A stretch of 64,000 nt of DNA, taken from Agaricus subrufescens (taxonomy: Eukaryota > Basidiomycota > Agaricomycetes > Agaricales > Agaricaceae). The stretch lies in contig CM057062.1 of NCBI GenBank assembly GCA_029945375.1, forward strand, positions 2,061,564 through 2,125,563, in the 5' to 3' direction. This document shows positions 15,761 to 28,237 of the stretch, piece after piece (position 1 is the stretch's first letter; each line of letters opens with the position of its first letter). The notes beneath the pieces were generated by a model that had not been told where the DNA came from, made no database searches, and was given only the letters and a program-made list of their open reading frames with translations. A program made the position numbers and the translations under genes.

Positions 15761-16144
15761 AGGGATGGAGGGTTTGAGTTTTATATATATATACCATTTA
15801 CAGACATGCATACGCGCAAGGTATCACTTTCTTCTTTTCTTTTCTTTTCTTTTTTTTTACAACGGTACGCCCGATTGTGGCGTAAAAATAATCTTTGAAA
15901 AATGTTTAGCTGGATGGATGGATGTTGTTCACCGTGCTAGTATGTAATAGTGGAAGTGCTCTAATAATATATATATACATACATGTATTCGGGGATCCAC
16001 CGCGCGGTGCGAAGGGAGATCTTTTGCGACTCTATTTGCTGGTAAAATGTTAATCTTTAAATCTGCCAATTCGAGCTTAGTCTAATTTTTTTTAGTGGCA
16101 GGCCCAGGGGTTGCACTGGGAGGGTCTCGGCGACTCAATGCTTA
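15761..16144. other. AT-rich intergenic region
   Basis: Contains TA and T microsatellite tracts (near 15781 and 15835-15860) shortly after the preceding stop. No gene seen. Confidence 0.4.
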
Positions 16145-16259
16145 TGTCGGAAACCTGGAACTAACCTGATCAAGCTAGAGTATTTTGTATGTTTGCCTGT
16201 GCTAGCCTGATTGGATACTATCGGCCCTTGGAGCTGTGGTCCAGGGCTAAGTTTTGACA
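16145..16259. repeat. Short decayed MITE copy (TGTCGG family)
   Basis: Begins TGTCGGAAACCTGGAACTAA and ends in TTTTGACA, and shares the CCTGATCAAGCTAGA block with the larger copy at 48686-48892. It is flanked by TA on both sides. It is only 115 bp, so it is internally deleted or partial. Confidence 0.6.
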
Positions 16260-16418
16260 TACGCGGCCGACTTATTGTTCGTCTTCCTGATCATACATGA
16301 CTAGTAAATCTCCTTCCGAGAAAACTTCCGTGTCCGTGAGTTTGAATATGACATGTCAATTCGTTACAAAATACATATACATCGTGAAGTGCGGTCAATT
16401 TTTTTGTTCTAGGTACTA

Positions 16419-17565
16419 TCATGGCCCGTAAAGATGAGTCTCCTCCATAAAGATATCCGTGCTCAGCAGTTTGATATTTCGAAAGACACGACAAGCCATT
16501 GAGGATGTCAGGAACAGCAAGCTGGGTGGGAAGAGAGTTTTGTAGATCTGAGGGATTGTCGGTATTGACAGCATGACAGATGCCATCGCCACTAGTCCGA
16601 CTGTGATCCTGTCAAAAAATGACGATCGCAGTGATAATTCAGTAAATCTGAGATGTAAAAACAAAAACACAAAGCTCACATATAGTAATGCACTTGTCCA
16701 ATCAAAATCATTTGTGGCACCGATACTGGGAATGTTTCATTGGACACCCAATGAAACCAAGGTATACTTCTCTTTTCACGGACTTCTTTCCGGGCAGACC
16801 AGATTTTGTATGTCACTACTACGACCACCCCGGTATCAAAAATAAAAAAGAGGTAGAAACTAGGAGATGTCCAAGGGCGGAGTCCGCAATGTTTGAATTT
16901 GAGTGTTCCCGGGATGTATACAGGGGACCCTCCGAATACATTGGTGATATCAGATAAGAAAGTCGAAAGCCATAAGATGGAGAAGCCTCTTTGAACCCAT
17001 TTATCGTCGTGACAGACTGCGAGAACTCGTTGAAGGAAAAGGAAGGATGATGCCATCTTTGAGAACATATATAATAATGCTTGGATGATGTATGCTATTC
17101 GTATTGGAATGACTAGGTCCACAGCAGCTTTAAGAGATGATTGAGCAAAGTGATAATGTCCTGGCTGTAGACGTACCACTATAGATAGCAGCGGACCATA
17201 TATGCGCCAGGGCGAAACCCCTAGAAATTGAATTAGATAGTGATCATGATCATTGTGCCTTGATCGTTCTTACCTTGAAGTCACGAAACAGAAGATAACA
17301 AAACTAAGGCGACTGTTTCTCACTATCCTTATGTCGGTAGGGAGGTAAGCAAGAGTATCCCATAGAGCTACCTTTTTTTTATTCGAAATGAGATTTCGAG
17401 CCTTGAGAGGATAGTTTTACGGTGACGCACCCCTCCAACAGTAAAAATCAAGTCACGTACGATTTCGTATTCGACACTCTCAGCGGGGGAAAGACGGTTG
17501 AGGTAGGTATCAGGATTTAACGGTTGGATGGGCTCAAGAGACGAATGGGGCATAATATCGGGCAA
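16419..17565 (-). CDS. Multi-pass membrane protein, tandem copy A
   Basis: Basidiomycete-type integral membrane protein of unknown function. The first exon encodes a soluble lead (NPDTYLNRLSPAESVEYEIV). Later exons encode hydrophobic helices such as IPIRIAYIIQALLYMFSKMA, FSILWLSTFLSDITNVFGG and YLFFIFDTGVVVVVTYKIW, and the last exon ends LTSSMACRVFRNIKLLS plus a short acidic tail. I estimate six or seven membrane segments. Four or five exons are needed. The inner Met at 17553 aligns with the start of copy B and may be the true start. Copy B lies directly upstream at 18458-19582 with the same exon pattern, and the intergenic DNA is partly related too. Confidence 0.65.
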
Positions 17566-18457
17566 CTAAGTAGGAAAGGGTCATTTTGGCGTTGGATCGA
17601 GTGCATCTAAATACATTGACAGTGTGAATATCGGTACTGTGTGAGCTCAGGGCGCAGGGATTACGACCCTTGTTGACGTACATATTAAGCCGGAGTTCTT
17701 GTGAATCATTATCGATTCCTCTACCCTCGGTAGGCCAGTATTTTCTTACTGCGTAGTAGCAAGCAAGAAAAAATATTCAGAAACTGGCTCAGTAGTCGAT
17801 AAAATTGCCTTTTGAGACATATAGTAAGTAGCTGCAAATACAACGATTGTCGCACACAAAAGATATCATCATTACTTAGTTTATACCCCTTAGAAGGCCA
17901 AAAGCGTATTAGTAGAGACTGTACCTGTCCTATGACTGGAAACTGGGCGGAAGTTCGAAGCTTCCATCTGGATCGATCGAAAACTCGATAAGAACTAGGC
18001 GAGCGATGGTCCGAAGCTTGTATTATTTCTTCGTACATTTCCACTTCTATTACTCGTGGTTCTCCGAGGTGTCGGTAACAACAGAACCAAACAACCTCCT
18101 CTCCCGCCCCGATCGCACGAAAAAATAGATAGCATGAATATTTAACCGTTCTCACGGTCATCTTCAACGCTCTGTTTTTGTTGTGTCGCAGTGTTGATTG
18201 AAAAACACCGATGCGATAGGCTCTGGATTTGGATCAGAAGCCTGGTCGTTGCCGTATCACGAGAACTTTTGGTGACGAAGAGTATACTAAAGCGACGACA
18301 GCGTGAGCATTCAGCACACCACCGGTGTAAGCAGGTTACCCTGATTGACAGAGTAATTGTTATATCGAAAGAGACATAATGTCTCATAATATTCTGTCTA
18401 AAAAGTGTACTATAAACGCATGTTTACATACAACATACGTCAATGGAGCCGAAGTGC
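17566..18457. other. Intergenic between the tandem membrane protein genes
   Basis: Shares patches with the DNA upstream of copy B (for example an AAGGCCA block followed by GGAAGTTCG), consistent with a duplication unit of about 2 kb. The long minus-strand frame at 17721-18167 is not convincing. Confidence 0.4.
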
Positions 18458-19582
18458 CTAGTTTTGCTCTAGATGAGTATCCTCCGTAGAGATTTCGTAG
18501 GTAAATAGTTTAATGTTCCGAAACACACGACAGGCCATCGAAGACGTGAGGTATAGCAAGCTGGGGGGAAAGAACGCTTTGTAGACTTGAGGGACTGTCG
18601 GTATTGACAGAACAACAGATGCCAACGCTACCACTCCGGCTGTGATCCTATCAAACCGTGACCGTAATATTGAACAAGAGAAATTTTAATGGATTGGGAA
18701 AAACTCACATATAGTAATGCACTTGTCCCATGATAATTGATTTTGGCAATTCCGGAAGTGCCATGTTGGACACCCAACGCCGATACCAGGGTATACTTCC
18801 GTTTTCTCGGGCCCCTCGCTGGGTTGACCAAACCTTGTACGTCACTACTACAGCTACCCCAGTGTCAAATATATAGAAGAGGTAAAAACTGGGGGAAGTC
18901 CAAGGGTGGAGCCCACAATCTCTGAACTTGCGGGTTCCCGGGATGTATGTCGGGGACCCTCCGAAAACATTGGTGATGTCAGACAAGAAAGCCAAAAGCC
19001 ATAGGATGGAGAAACTTCGTCTGACCCATTTGTCATCGTGACAGACAGCGAGCACTCGTTGGAGGAAGAGGAAGGATGATGCCATCTTTGAGAACATGTA
19101 AATTAGTGCTTGGATGATGTATGCTATTCGTATTGGAATAACCAGGTCCACAGCGGCTTCAAAAAATGATTAATAGAACGTCTATAGTGTCCCAGCTGCG
19201 GACACACCGGTATAGACAGCAGCGGACCATATATGCACGAGGGCAGAAACCCTACCGAAAATTAAGCTGAATGTTCATAGATGATGATTATACTTCAGAC
19301 TAACCTTGAAATTATGAAGCAAAAGATAATAAAACTAAAGCGACTGCTTCTCACTATAGCAATGTCGGCTGGGAGGTAAGTGAATATGTCCCATAGGGCT
19401 GCCTTTTCGACAGGGAATGAGATTCAAAAACCACAGGCTCAGTAAAACGGTTTACACACCCCTCCGACAGCAAAAGACAAGTCACGTAAAATTTCATACT
19501 CAGAACTCTCAGACGGAGGAAGATGGTTGAGATATGTATCAGGATTAAGAAGGTGAGTGGGCTCGGTAGACGACTTGAGCAT
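18458..19582 (-). CDS. Multi-pass membrane protein, tandem copy B
   Basis: Paralogue of copy A with the same order of segments: NPDTYLNHLPPSESSEYEIL, IPIRIAYIIQALIYMFSKMA, HDDKWVRRSFSILWLLAFL, YLFYIFDTGVAVVVTYKVW, and a last exon with LTSSMACRVFRNIKLF ending at a TAG at 18458-18460. The ATG at 19580-19582 gives MLKSSTEP, matching MPHSSLEP of copy A. Differences between copies are spread over the protein and many are conservative, suggesting both remain under selection. Function is unknown; no enzymatic motif is seen. Confidence 0.65.
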
Positions 19583-20365
19583 GATACCGGACGACTAGAA
19601 GAGAACCATTACAACATCGGTGAATCGAATGCATTTAAATCCGATGAAGGCGTGAGTATCAGAACTTGTACTATGCTGTTTCAGCGCATCAAAGATATCG
19701 TCATCATTTATGTATCGCTTGTAAGGCCAGAAACTCACAAAAAGAGCCAGTAGCTGGAAGTTCGTTCCTATTCGGATTACCAAACTTCATGATAACGATT
19801 GTAGAATAGCCAATGCGCCCGAAGCTCATGCTGTTCTCTTATACGAACCCCCCTTCATTATCATGGGTCACTAAGGTAGAGACTTGGCGGCCCGCCGTAG
19901 AAGTAAACTCTAAGACTAAATATAGCAAGTGTTTGTTTGATATCAAGAACCAATCACGGACACCGCCGCAATCCCCCCCATCATATTTTCTGTGCATCCA
20001 CTGACTGACTCATGTCGTGCCACGACAATAGCAAACGGAGGAATTGTAAGCAATTCCGAGCTTTCAACTCAACGTTTGATGCACCTTGATATTAACGATA
20101 GTACCCAATCCAATGGCGATGGCCATTCGAAGAACCGGTGGACGGTGAAGCTTTCTGCCACCGTTATTATTATATACTTTTACACACGCTTCATTCAGCC
20201 TCAGAATAAAGTTATTGATGGATGTATGAGAACAATTTTCCCTGGAAAGAAATGCAATGTGGATATGTCTCCGTCGCTGTGAAAAAGAAGCCAGGTGTCC
20301 GGGTAAGAAGATGTAACAGCTTCGTTGATTGGTTGACTGAACGATGGCTTCTCAGGACCAACACT
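19583..20365. other. Intergenic region upstream of membrane protein copy B and of the SDR gene
   Basis: Divergent promoters are expected here. A plus-strand frame at 19992-20282 is open but has no recognisable features. Confidence 0.35.
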
Positions 20366-20370
20366 TATAA
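20366..20370 (+). promoter_or_regulatory. TATA box of the SDR gene
   Basis: TATAA lies about 70 bp upstream of the SDR start codon. The position is plausible for a fungal core promoter. Confidence 0.45.
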
Positions 20371-20436
20371 GTCCTCCACTCCCAGCTTAGAATGATTACT
20401 GTGTCACCTATTTTACCACCTTGAATCAGCTCAAGA

Positions 20437-21508
20437 ATGCCTGGAATTGAACTCAGCAAGTGTGTCTTTATTACAGGCGGCACATCTGGTATAGGGCGTG
20501 CGTTAGGTTATAAAATCAAAGACCTTCCGAACAAGCCACAAGTGATAATGGCCGGAAGACGCCAGGAACGCTTGGACGAGCTTGCGAAGGACGGTTTCCA
20601 GGCTGTTCGGATGGATTTGGGCGTGGACAGGGCTACGTTAAAGAAAGAAGCTGAACAATTATTGATCAAGTACCCTGATGCAAGTCACAACCTCTACTGT
20701 TCTGATTCTGACGACTCAAGTTATTGCGACTAAAGTTAGACACCTTTATCCTCAATGCCGGAATAGAGAGAAAAACTGATTTTACGAAAGAGATTGAATT
20801 AGACAGTGGGTATACCTTGTGACATAATAAAGCAGCGAATTTAACTTGGTCCCAGGAATTGAAGAAGAAATGAAGATCAATTACCTGACCGTAGTTACTC
20901 TCATCTCTGTGTTTCTTCCTCACTTAATGAAACTGGGAGTGAGTACCTGTATTCGTTCCACTGCAAAACATTTAACAGTGTGTCAATATCGGTAGTCGCA
21001 AGGTCGCCCGGCTTTCTTGATAACAGTTACATCTGCGCTAGCTATCTTCCCAGGCCCTCCGCTCGCTAATTACAGTGCTACAAAAGCAGCACTTCGCTCG
21101 TTGACTCTCTCTCTTCGCGTGCAGTTGGCTGGGACAGGTGTCAGTGTTCTCGAAATCGTTCCTCCGTGAGTCAAATGCCCGACACCTGAGTCGTTCATGC
21201 GTGGTAATCATACTGTACATTATACTAGCCTCGTGGAATCAGAGCTTCACCGCCGTAAGTACACACCGACTCTATTTGCATTATAAACATACCAAAGCTG
21301 ACGTGCGTGCCCGATAGCGGATGGGCTCGAACCAACCTTTTCCCAAGCCTGGATGCCTCTGGATGAATATATTTCCCTCACGATGAAAGCGCTCGTCGCT
21401 GGTGATGCGGATATATGTGCAGGATTAGCAGAAGAAGCCTGGAATAAATTTGAGAAAGGAAAGGACGAATTTGTGCTGCGAGTAAACAGTTTTTTGGCTC
21501 AAGCATAG
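20437..21508 (+). CDS. Short-chain dehydrogenase/reductase (DltE-like)
   Basis: NAD(P)-dependent oxidoreductase with a Rossmann fold. Visible motifs: the cofactor loop TGGTSGIG after the first strand, GRRQERL after the second strand (the arginines suggest NADP preference), NAG in FILNAGIERK, and the catalytic Tyr and Lys in NYSATKAALRSLTLSL. The C-terminus continues VSVLEIVPP, LVESELHR and PLDEYISLTMKALVAGD to the TAG at 21506-21508. About seven exons are joined by short introns. Substrate is unknown. It lies just downstream of the P450 array on the opposite strand, so a role in the same metabolism is possible but not shown. Confidence 0.85.
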
Positions 21509-21831
21509 TGATGGAAAAGTGGGTAGTATGATAGAGGACGTCAACATCTGAGCCTTTCTTCCAAGTAAACGAGTAATATTAACTATCAGAGAGAGCAGCC
21601 GGGAGATGTTCTGCAACAGGAATGTGACTAGTAGTTTTGGAAGAGAGTTGAGGACCACAATTGTAATGAGCAGTGATCAGGTTCCATGGACACCGGGACA
21701 GACAGTGGAAGAATCAGAAATTCATCAGCGAAGCTTGAGCGATCGTAAAAAATCACAATATCCATTTCTCCGGTGTGAGGAAGAGTAGGGTATAATCTTA
21801 CATTGGATTTCAAGCATTATTTGGACGAGCT

Positions 21832-23858
21832 TCACGCCATCAAGGAAGAATTTCGGATCAGTAGCTCTGCGTCTTTTGACCGAGGTGTGATCCGACACTT
21901 GAACGCTTCAGGATGCCTACCCGATATTAGCAACCTTCAATGAACAGGGTGTTTCCTGAACTTACGAGAGTACGCCACTCGTCATGTTCGGGATAATTTC
22001 TACCTCCTTTCCATTCCCATCCAAGCCCGGTTTAATATCAAACACCGTCAAAATGTGAGTAACCGACGCGAACAAACCGGCGTCGCTGAAAAATCTCCCA
22101 GGACAGATTCTTCTCCCAAATCCAAAGGACGCAACAGTGGGGTCGCGAACAGATGGATCAATTTGGCCATTTTTGAGAAATCGTTCGGGATCATAAACGA
22201 GAGGATCTCTGTAAAACACCGGGTCATGAAGGATTGACCTGAGATTAAGGTACATGGGCTAGGAGTTAGGGTAATTATCCATGAGCATACATACCACGAA
22301 TTCCCGATGACGTTGGTACCCTTCGGGATGTAATATCCATTGTACTCATCGGCATTAGAACTCATATGTGTGACGGCTAGTGGAATTTAGGTAACGCCAT
22401 TTTTAGAAAACGGACAAATACGTACCAAGTGGTGTAGCGGGCTGCCATCGTATAGATTCTTTCAGCATTGCATTGATGTACGGAAGGTTTGGTCTATCAT
22501 TAAATTCAGGTAGGCGACCACCAAGAACCTGGTCGAGTTCAGCCTGTGCTTTCTTTTGAACCTCCGGATATAGAGCCATGGCCATGATGAACGTTGTCAT
22601 TGTTGAAACGGTCTACTCGAGTTGTTCTAAAAGCTTCACGGAAAAAATGCACTAGTAATCTCACCGTATCTGCGCCGGCTGTAGACATTTGTAGGTATTA
22701 ACGACAGTGCGCTGTAAGCAGGAGGCTCACCAATGAATCCAAGGGCACATGCATTACGTCGCACAGTTTCTTCATCTCTGCTCTCTGGGCTACCATCATC
22801 CGGTACATTTTCCATCATTGCTGTAGCTATGCAAGGTTTAGCCGTCCCCGCTTCCTGTGCATACCATCAATGCCGTAATAAGAGAGAAGAAAAAGCCTTA
22901 CTACTCGTTCCTTCACTGTATCCCAAAGGCAATTAGCAACGATTGAATTTACATAAGCCCAATGATTTGCTTTCTTTTTCCATCCGGCTCCGGGAAACCA
23001 TCCTGGAATTATCTTCATTATGGGAAAGAGGTCGACCAGAAAAGCGCCAGGGTGGCCAGCTGCGGCAATTCCTGCAAGTGCTGCCTCTGCATGTTCAATA
23101 TATGATTCATTTTCTTGTACCCCTATGCCATATGTGACTTTGAGGATGCTGTCTGCAAAAGCACTGATCGACTACTTGTGAGATGATAATAAAAACACCC
23201 TAAAAATAAAAGACCTACTATTGTATGTGGTATCTGAACCTCTGTGGAGTCTCCAATAGCCGGTGTATAAGAGCACGGGATGACTCGAGGTGGACTGGGT
23301 GGTACCTATGGATAACATTGGGGTGGAAATGCTCATGAAAGTTACGACGGTGCCGCCTCCACCATGATCCATATCGGTGAAATCCGAAATTGTAATCTGA
23401 ATCCATCCTATGATTCATCAGGTCTTGTACACCTTACACCTCGCGATGAAAGTTCACTCACATCTCGTTCAACATCACCAGGCGAGGGCGATCAGAATAA
23501 TTAGAGGATCGTCGTTCAAAGAGGTCATATACTCGGTCCATGTTTCCTAGAATGAGGAATCCATGGCCAAGAACTTTGAAGTAAATCATGTCACCTAATC
23601 TCAAGTTATGAAAAGGCAGACTCAGATTGAGGACGGAAGATGCTCACCATATATCTTGAACCACCTGTCATACTCCAACCAAGGTTTGTATGTGGGAAAC
23701 GTAAATAAGCTACCTATAATTGGGTAGCCCTTTGGACCTGGGGGAAGTGGAAGATTGTTTGGGTTCTCTTGACGTTCTCGTACATGATCGCGAAAGTACC
23801 ATGTGCCGAGGGCGATACCTGCAAGAATGAGTACGTCTACTCTGGAAAGGAACGACAT
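21832..23858 (-). CDS. Cytochrome P450, array copy 1
   Basis: Microsomal group-I P450 monooxygenase. Order of motifs: N-terminal membrane anchor (VDVLILAGIALGTWYF), proline hinge [18 protein letters not shown]-helix WWRRHRR, I-helix AGADTTVS, ExxR in KESIRW, the PERF region, and the heme loop [15 protein letters not shown] with its Cys ligand. About ten exons. The AGADT part lies in a 14-nt microexon at 22665-22678. The last exon (HPEAFKCRITPRSKDAELL) ends with TGA at 21832-21834. A TATA-like box lies 33 nt upstream of the ATG. All key residues are present, so it looks functional. Family number and substrate cannot be assigned by eye. Confidence 0.88.
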
Positions 23859-25064
23859 AGCTCAATAGCCGGAGGAAATGTTTTGGTGTGATTTATAGCT
23901 GGAGCCTCGGGCAAATCCCGCTTCGGACTCTCACACCTGTGTCTCTTGGTCTAAAAACATCCATGAGGCTGATATTCGTGCGACTTTGAGGGACTTCTTG
24001 GCGTCGACTATCAGGAAGACTACACCCTAGCCTGGGAGTGCGTGTCCCAAGAAGCTGAGAGGACCTCAGAACGGATAAGATGTGTTTCCCGTACTGCCCC
24101 GAAGGCTGTTCACTATCCTGGCTGGAAGTCTCTTGGTAGGTGGCTATTGGCCAGCGCAATTGGTAAGAAAAGGAACCAGTGCACAGGCCTTCATACCGTC
24201 TGCTACAAGGAGAAATCTCCTCGCGCACCAGTTGTAGGGGGAGCAGACGGAAACGACTAAGGTGAGGGAAGGATGATGAATTGGAGGAGACACGAACACT
24301 AGTAGTTGCATAAGAGTCTACTGTAAGACCTCATGTGTGCATGTGTAAGCAGATTGAGGATTGTACGAATGACTAAAGGAGCATATTGCATGTTGCACGA
24401 AGCAGAAATGAGCGAGAGTCACCTGCCCCGGGCTGAAGAGCTTAGAGCAGCCACGACAGGCAGGCTGCTTTTCAACCTATTCAAGTCAAATCAGGTACGA
24501 AGTAGCAGGTTGCAGGATAGGCGGGCATGCGAAAGCATGCGGAATCGACTCATCGAGACTTCCAAAGGAATTCAGGGATAATGGGATTGTCACCCGGCGT
24601 GACCTGTTTCAACCGGATGTGTTTGTATTTACTATTTGTAATATCCATTTTCACTTTCTCTCAACGCTACCAATGGGCAAGATCTATCGGAGGGGATATA
24701 TGAGTGCCCAGTAATATTCAAGCCTCTTCTGGAGCTCAGGTTTTAAGGTCAAAGCATCCTTTGTATATCGTACACTCACAAGTCGCATGCCGGCCGACAG
24801 TCTGCTGATGTAAACGCGCTCAACCTGGGCTTAATTTCTTGCCAGAAACTCTTCTATGAGTTTTTCTATGAGGACGTGATGCTCTCGAAGCCAGGTTTCA
24901 GGCGCAGATCGACAAACAACAGCCACCTTATGCTCAAGACATGATGAGAACTCATCAATGAAATACTAGATTCACGGATAACAATTCAAGTGCGTGTCAC
25001 GACCTCAACTTCGACCAATTAACAACGTTGAATTCGAGTGCTTCAGATAACCTGTGTGTGTGTT
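23859..25064. other. Intergenic between P450 copies 1 and 2
   Basis: Holds the copy 1 promoter at its left end. No gene recognised; short open frames are not supported. Confidence 0.4.
23891..23900 (-). promoter_or_regulatory. TATA-like box, P450 copy 1
   Basis: AGCTATAAAT on the minus strand, 33 nt before the ATG. The same motif recurs at about this distance in the other copies. Confidence 0.55.
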
Positions 25065-27092
25065 TCATGCCATCAAAGAGGAATTCCGAATCAATTGTTC
25101 CGCCTCTTTTGATCGAGGCACAATCCTACACTCAAAGGCCTCAGGAAACCTGCATCACATTAGTGACCTGAAAGCCAAGGGGCGTCGATGAACGCACGAG
25201 ACTAGGCCATCCGTCATGCTCGGTATTATTTCAATCTCGTTTCCATCTCTATCCAGGCCCGGTTCGATGTCAAACACAATCAGGACATGTGTGACTGTCG
25301 CGAACAAGGCAGCATCACTGTAAAATCGTCCGGGACAACCTCTTCTGCCAAATCCGAATGATGCGACGGTTGGGTCACGAACAGATCGATCGATTTTGCC
25401 ATTTTTGAGAAATCGGTCTGGGTTGTAAACGAATGGATCTTTGTAGGCTACTGGGTCATGCAGAATTGACCTGAAGTTCAGTAAATAAGAAAAAAGTGGG
25501 ATACAAGTTACGGGGGTCGTTTGTTAGCGTACCATGAATTTCCAATCACATTAGTACCCTTTGGGATGTAATATCCATTGTATTCATCTGCATTAGAACT
25601 CGTATGCGTGACAGCTAGGGAAGAAGTTTGAGTGGTTGTTTAATCAAACAAATAATGTGGACCTAGCGGGGTGACGGGTTGCCATCGTATAGACTCTTTT
25701 ATCAGTGCATTGATATACGGAAGGTTTGGTCTGTCATTGTATTCAGGTAGGCGATCACCAAGAACCCGATCGAGCTCAGCCTGTGCTTTTTTTTGGACTT
25801 CCGGGTAGAGAGCCATAGCCATGAAGAATGATGTCACCGTAGAAACTGTCTGTAAAAACATTCAAAATTTAATGAAAAGCTTAGAGATAGTTTAACTCAC
25901 AGTATCTGAGCCACCTGTACATAGTAGTAAGCAAACACGAAACTGATCTGTATGATGAAGGCTTGCCGATGAATCCAGCCGCACATGTATTGCGTCGCAC
26001 TATTTCCTCATCGCTACTCTCTGAGTTGTCTGGCTCAGGTATATCCTCCATCATTGCAGTAGCAATACAAGGTTCAGCTGTCCCTGTTTCCTGCGCATAT
26101 TCTCGTCTGATACAATGCAAAATGAGGAGACACTCTTACCACTCTATTTTTTGTTAAATCCCAGAGGCAGTTGGCGACAATTAAGTTGACATGGCGCCAC
26201 GCTTTTGCTTTCTTCTTCCAGCCAGCTCCAGGAAACCATTCCGGGATTATTTTCATGATGGGGAAAATATCTACAAGAAAAGCACCTGGATGGCCAGCTG
26301 CAGCAAGCCCAGCGAGGGTATCCTTGCCGTGGTCGATATATGATTCGTGTTCTTGTACATTCATACCATATATGACCTTTAGGATGCCATCGGCGAAAGC
26401 ACTATTTAAGTACCTCAGGATGATAGATTCTCCCGAAGATAGCAAGGCTTACTATTGACTGTGGGATATGAACTTTTCAGGAGATGCTAGTAACCTGTTG
26501 ATGAATGCGCGAGAACTATTGATGAGGATTGGGTGGTATTTATGGATAACGTTTGGATGGAAATGGTCATGAAAATGGCGACGGTGTCGCCTCCACCATG
26601 TTCCGTATCCTTGGAATGTGAAAACATAGGCCATATCCATCCTAAAGAAATCCTGATCAGCGTATGCCATGCAACCTAAAGGGAGATTCACAAACAACTC
26701 ATATAACATCACCAAGTGAGGGCGGTCAGAAAAGTTAGAAGATCGTCGTTCAAAGATGTCGTACGCTCGTTCAAGGCTTCCAAGAATAAGAAAACCATGG
26801 CCAAAGACTTTGAAGTAAATCATGTCACCTAACCTCAAGATATGAATTAGAAGTTGAGGTTTTGAGAATGAAAATGTTTACCATAGATCTTGGACCATTT
26901 GTCGTATTCTAACCAAGCCTTATATCTGGGAAACGCAAATAAACTGCCGATGATGGGATAGCCTTTTGGACCTGGGGGAAGCGGCAGATTTTTGGGATTC
27001 GCCTGGCGTTCTTGTATGTAACCGTGAAGATACCATGTACCGAGGGCAATAAAGGCAAAAATGAGTATATCTGTGTTGGAAAGGAATACCAT
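25065..27092 (-). CDS. Cytochrome P450, array copy 2
   Basis: Same architecture as copy 1: anchor ([16 protein letters not shown]), [25 protein letters not shown]-helix GGSDTTVS with its microexon at 25901-25914, KESIRW (ExxR), and heme loop [12 protein letters not shown] with Gly replacing the Ile of most copies. The final exon reads [19 protein letters not shown] and stops at 25065-25067. The heme-loop exon contains no Met but is fully open. Where other copies have CTATAA this one has CTACAA (about 27119-27129), so its promoter may be weaker. No frameshift or missing catalytic residue was found. Confidence 0.85.
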
Positions 27093-28237
27093 GGTTCAGT
27101 GCTCAGTGAAGCACTTTAGCTTGTAGCGAATATGAAACCGACGGACCGCATCGCAAATAAATTCAGGTTGTACTCTTATAGGAGAGGCATACGTAAGTAT
27201 GTTGGGCTCAACTGCAAATAAACCTGGGTTATGCTCCCACACCTGCGCTTCCTGGTTCCTCGGAACCATAGGGAGCGAGATGGCAGCCGTTAGATCGGTA
27301 TTAGAAGTTTATCAGACGCACGGTAGTAGACGTATGTTTATATGGGCACTGCGCCTCGGACCTGTAGTGCGTGGAAAAAGAAGTTGCAGCCCTTCAGAAG
27401 TAGTAAGACTCGCGTATGCGTGGACTTCATCGCTCAGCCTGAAAACGCTAGAGTTCGTTACATCACCCAGAATATCACAGACACATGGTCCATCAGATGT
27501 TATTCGCTAGCACTGCCAGAAGGCACAGAAAACATTTGGCTGCTATGCCATATCAGCATTGAGAGTTGAATATCCAATAACAGGTATGAGTCCTAAACCT
27601 GTATACGCTAGTTCTATCATGGAACACAAGCTTAAGTATCAAAGACAGTAAATTAACGGGTACCTTGGCTGCGGAGCTCTTGGTGAAGGATGTCACTTTT
27701 TTGAATAATAACCAATCAACTTAAAGACCGCGTTGAGTAAATAAACTTACTTGTTCACACAATGATTCAGAGAAGTTTCTCAGAGTGGCCGTGTGAGAGA
27801 GAAACCATGGGCCCCGATCGACGGCCTTTGGAGTTCAGGCCTCAGGGTCAGGCAGATTAAACGCTTGTACCCGCCTGTTGTGCTGTGTTGCCGGGAAGCA
27901 GCCCAAACGAGGTTATCCAGATCGTTTCCGCCGGGTCAGAAAAAGGGTAGTTTCAGTAAGTGACACAGATCAAGGGAGAGGTGAGATAATCCTTTTCAAG
28001 ACGTGCATCCTTTGAGTAACTTTAAAGATGCTTGTGCAGCACTAGAAAAACGAACAGTACCGAACGTGCTCATAATCACAAAGTTTCTTAAGCATGAATT
28101 TCACTAGAAAAACAATTAGCATACAGGGGGCTCCGCAATTATAAGGACAGACACCGGCAGACGCTTAACCATTCCATATTGTCAACCTCACAAATTGAGT
28201 ACTACCCGGATCTCAAAAGTAGTTTTTTACGTGACAC
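27093..28237. other. Intergenic between P450 copies 2 and 3
   Basis: No gene recognised. Frames at 27199-27569 lack coding character. Confidence 0.4.

Noticed and set aside
17721..18167. 148-codon minus-strand frame between the membrane protein genes
   Set aside because: No recognisable domain, and the related upstream DNA of copy B does not keep the frame.
19992..20282. 96-codon plus-strand frame
   Set aside because: No motif or homologue in the window, and it lies in the promoter region of two genes.
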